Below are positions 61,521-64,000 of a stretch of 64,000 nucleotides of DNA, piece by piece (within the stretch, counting starts at the first letter, position 1; the number at the start of each line of letters is the position of its first letter). Source of the DNA: Triparma columacea (Eukaryota > Sar > Bolidophyceae > Parmales > Triparmaceae); contig BRYA01000287.1 in the NCBI GenBank assembly GCA_030267965.1, positions 1-64,000 of the forward strand, written 5' to 3'. Below the pieces are notes generated by a model that was not told the origin of the DNA, did no database searches, and saw only the letters and a list, made by a program, of their open reading frames with translations. The translations under genes and the position numbers were made by a program.

Positions 61521-64000
61521 ATGGGTACGAAAAAGAAGGGCGCTTCGAGGAGGTCTGCGAGCGGTGCAGGGCTGGATCACACTGAGGCAGAGAGTCAGAT
61601 CACCGGGATGGTGGGGCAGGCCCAGAAACTTTACAATGGAGGGAACTATAAGGACGCGCTTTCTATGTGCGAGGCTGTTTACATGGCCGATGCCTACAGG
61701 GTAGACAATCTTCTCCTGATCGGTGCGCTTCACTTCCAACTTCGGAACTTGAGTGAGTCCATTTTCTACAACCAGCAGTGCATCAGGGTGGACCCCAACT
61801 TCGCGGAGGCTTATAGCAACCTCGGGAACGCCCTCAAAGAGCTTGGTGACATCAAGGGGGCGATTCAGTTCTACCTCAAGGCCATCAAGATCAAGCCCCG
61901 CTTCCCTGATGCCTACAACAATTTGGCCTCCAGCCACATGCAGCTGGGGAACACCGAGGACGCGATTCAGACCTTTGAGATGGCCCTCACATTAAACCCG
62001 AGGCTTGTGGACGCTCACAGCAACCTCGGGAACTTACTGAAGGCGCAGGGGAGGCTGGAGGAGGCCAAGAAAAGCTACCTTGAGGCCATTAGAATACGGC
62101 CTGACTTCGCCATCGCGTGGAGTAACCTCGCCGGGGTGTTCAACACTATGGGGGAGAGACAGACCGCGATCGAGTACTACAAGGAGGCCATCCGGCTTTG
62201 CCCTGAATTTGCCGACGCCCACAGCAACCTGGGGAATGCTCTTAAGGAGGAGGGGCAGGCAAGCGGTGGCAAGGAGCTCGTGGAGGAGGCCGTTAAGGAG
62301 TATAAGGAGGCCATAAGGTTGAGGCCTGACTTCGCCATCGCCCACGGGAACCTCGGGAGCTGTTACTACGACCAGGGCAAGCTCAACCTCGCCATCAAGA
62401 GCTTCAAGCACGCCATTCAGCTCGAGCCGAACTTCCCCGATGCCTATAACAACCTCGGTAACACGAACAGGGAGCTTAATAGGCTCGAGGAGGCCATCAA
62501 CTGTTACAGAACCACCTTGAGGCTCAAGCCTGACCACCCCCACGCCTACAACAACCTGGGCAACGCCATGAAGGACAAGGGATTGATCAAGGAAGCCATT
62601 CACTGCTATGTGACTGCAGCGAGGCTCATGCCGAGGTGAGAGGGATCGGGGGTGGTGGAGGTTAGGGTGGGATTTGGGGGGGGGTACCAATTCTCCCATC
62701 AATCGCTCACACGAATCACCCCCCCCCCCACCCCTTCCCAGATTTGCCGCCGCGCACAGCAACCTTGGTTCAATTTTAAAGGAACAGGGAAAGCTCGACC
62801 AGAGCCTGGCGCACTATCAAGAAGCCATTAACATCGACCCAATGTTTGCCGACGCGTACGCCAACATGGGAAACGTGTACAAGGACATGTACCAGCTCAC
62901 AAAGGCAATCCAGTGCTACAGCGCTGCCATCAAGATGAAACCCGACTTTGCTGAGGCCTACGCCAACCTTGGGAGCGCCTATAGGGATGCCGGACAGCTC
63001 GTGGACAGCATCACCTGCTACAGGAAGGCCCTGCAGCTCAACCCCAGCATGCCTGAAACGTTCGCAAACCTCGTTCACGTGCTCTGCTACACTTGCGACT
63101 GGAGCGATAGGAACGTTAACCTCCAGAAGCTTCTGGACATGTACGAGAAGCAGGTCGCGGCGGACAGCGACGGACTGGAGGGGGCTTCGGTGCCATGCAT
63201 CCAACCTTTCCACGCCCTCACATACAACCTGGACCCCAAGAAACTACTGAGGGTCGCCAGCATGTACGCTGACAGGGCCAGGCAGAATGTCAGCTTACTG
63301 GAGATCCCCGCGTTCCGCTTCAGGCATAGGGGCAATGGTAGCAGGATCAAGATCGGGTACGTCAGCAGCGACTTCGGGAACCACCCCGTCAGCCACTTGA
63401 TGCAGAGCGTCTTTGGGATGCATAACAAGGAGCAGTTCGAGGTCTTTTGCTACGCCCTCAACGGCGACGACCAGAGCAGCTGGAGGGCAAAGATCCAGAG
63501 TGAGGTCGAGCACTTTAAGGACATTAGTAGCCTGCAGGCTGGCGACATTGCCACCCTCATCCACAGCGACGGCATCCAGGTTCTCTTCAATTTGAACGGG
63601 TATACGAAGGGGGCCAAGAATGAGGTCTTCAGCTTGCAGCCAGCGCCCATTCAGATAGGGATGGGGAGCTACATGGGGACCAGCGGGAGCGACTACATGC
63701 AGTACATGATTGTGGACGACGTTGTCGCGCCCAAGGGCCAGGAGGACAACTTCACCGAGAACCTCGTGTTCATGCCCTCAACCTTCAATGTTAACGACCA
63801 CAAACAGAGCGCGAGATATGCTTTGAAAGAGTGCCCAGACGTCAGACGTGAAATGTACGGCATCAGCGACGACAAGTTCGTCTATGCCTGTTTCAATCAG
63901 ACGTACAAAATGACCCCCGAGGTCTTTAAGATTTGGGTGGATGTTCTGAAGGAGGTAGACAACAGCGTTCTGTGGCTGTTGAGGTTTCCCCCGGTGTCGG
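61521..64000 (+). CDS. O-GlcNAc transferase (OGT), 3' end outside the window
   Basis: Exons 61521-62635 and 62742-64000+ (phase 2), 791 residues in the window, running off the right edge. After MGTKKKGASRRSASGAG come about twelve 34-residue TPRs of the OGT type (for example AYSNLGNALKELGDIKGAI). The catalytic domain then begins: RIKIGYVSSDFGNHPVSHLM with the conserved His, FEVFCYALNGDD, IQVLFNLNGYTKGAKNEVF and FVYACFNQTYKMTPEVFKIW. It attaches N-acetylglucosamine (or fucose in SPINDLY relatives) to Ser/Thr of nuclear and cytosolic proteins. The loop PAPIQIGMGSYMGTSG lacks the Trp and Pro seen at this place in typical OGTs. A further 5' exon cannot be excluded. Confidence 0.92.

Noticed and set aside
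1..64000. Prokaryotic features (operons, ribosome binding sites, CRISPR, attachment sites)
   Set aside because: Telomere, spliceosomal introns and eukaryote-only proteins show a nuclear chromosome; no such arrays or sites were seen.

Overview
The window is the left end of a nuclear chromosome from a protist. It opens with 69 bases of (CCCTAA)n, the C-rich strand of a TTAGGG-type telomere, and continues inward through about 580 bases of AT/C-rich subtelomeric DNA into dense single-copy genes. Genes are spliced, with short introns (about 65-200 nt), GTGAG/GTAAG donors and C/T-rich acceptors. They sit on both strands, often in divergent pairs. I infer a stramenopile (heterokont) phytoplankter, possibly of the Bolidophyceae/Parmales type, from gene density, intron style and the multi-START membrane protein near the telomere. 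No marker here proves the lineage.

Layout. 0.6-6.7 kb: a minus-strand multi-START membrane protein whose 5' half is an array of 33-nt micro-exons, with 24-bp minisatellites in its introns. 7-20 kb: a Tudor/TPR protein, a small membrane protein, a WELAYG-repeat protein, PRP19, a glucose-6-phosphate 1-epimerase, a Tudor/DUF2786 protein and a basic protein of unknown role. 20.6-23.4 kb: a secreted sulfatase and an ankyrin-type protein. 23.6-28.0 kb: a tandem triplication of a small membrane-anchored (GK)n gene; duplication debris includes pieces of the 3' end of the neighbouring RecQ4 gene. 28-39.5 kb: RecQ4-like helicase, UTP22/NOL6 and a SWI/SNF-type ATPase. 39.6-53.7 kb: an aldo/keto reductase and a glutathione transferase, both with N-terminal hydrophobic leaders; an FKBP15-like coiled-coil protein; two coiled-coil or acidic proteins; a U-box/IQ/coiled-coil/villin-headpiece fusion; and YJU2. 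54.7-64 kb: a centromere-type histone H3 candidate, a TFIIB-like factor with an expanded zinc ribbon, a Trk/HKT-type K+ transporter, a MITE-like element holding an assembly gap, and an O-GlcNAc transferase cut off by the window end.

Many genes serve nuclear information processing: splicing (PRP19, YJU2), the small-subunit processome (UTP22), chromatin (SNF2, H3 variant), transcription (TFIIB-like) and repair (RecQ4). This clustering is not operonic and is probably chance in a gene-dense chromosome. I saw no tRNA, rRNA or CRISPR. Exon structures were assigned by eye from splice motifs, reading-frame phase and protein-family continuity.
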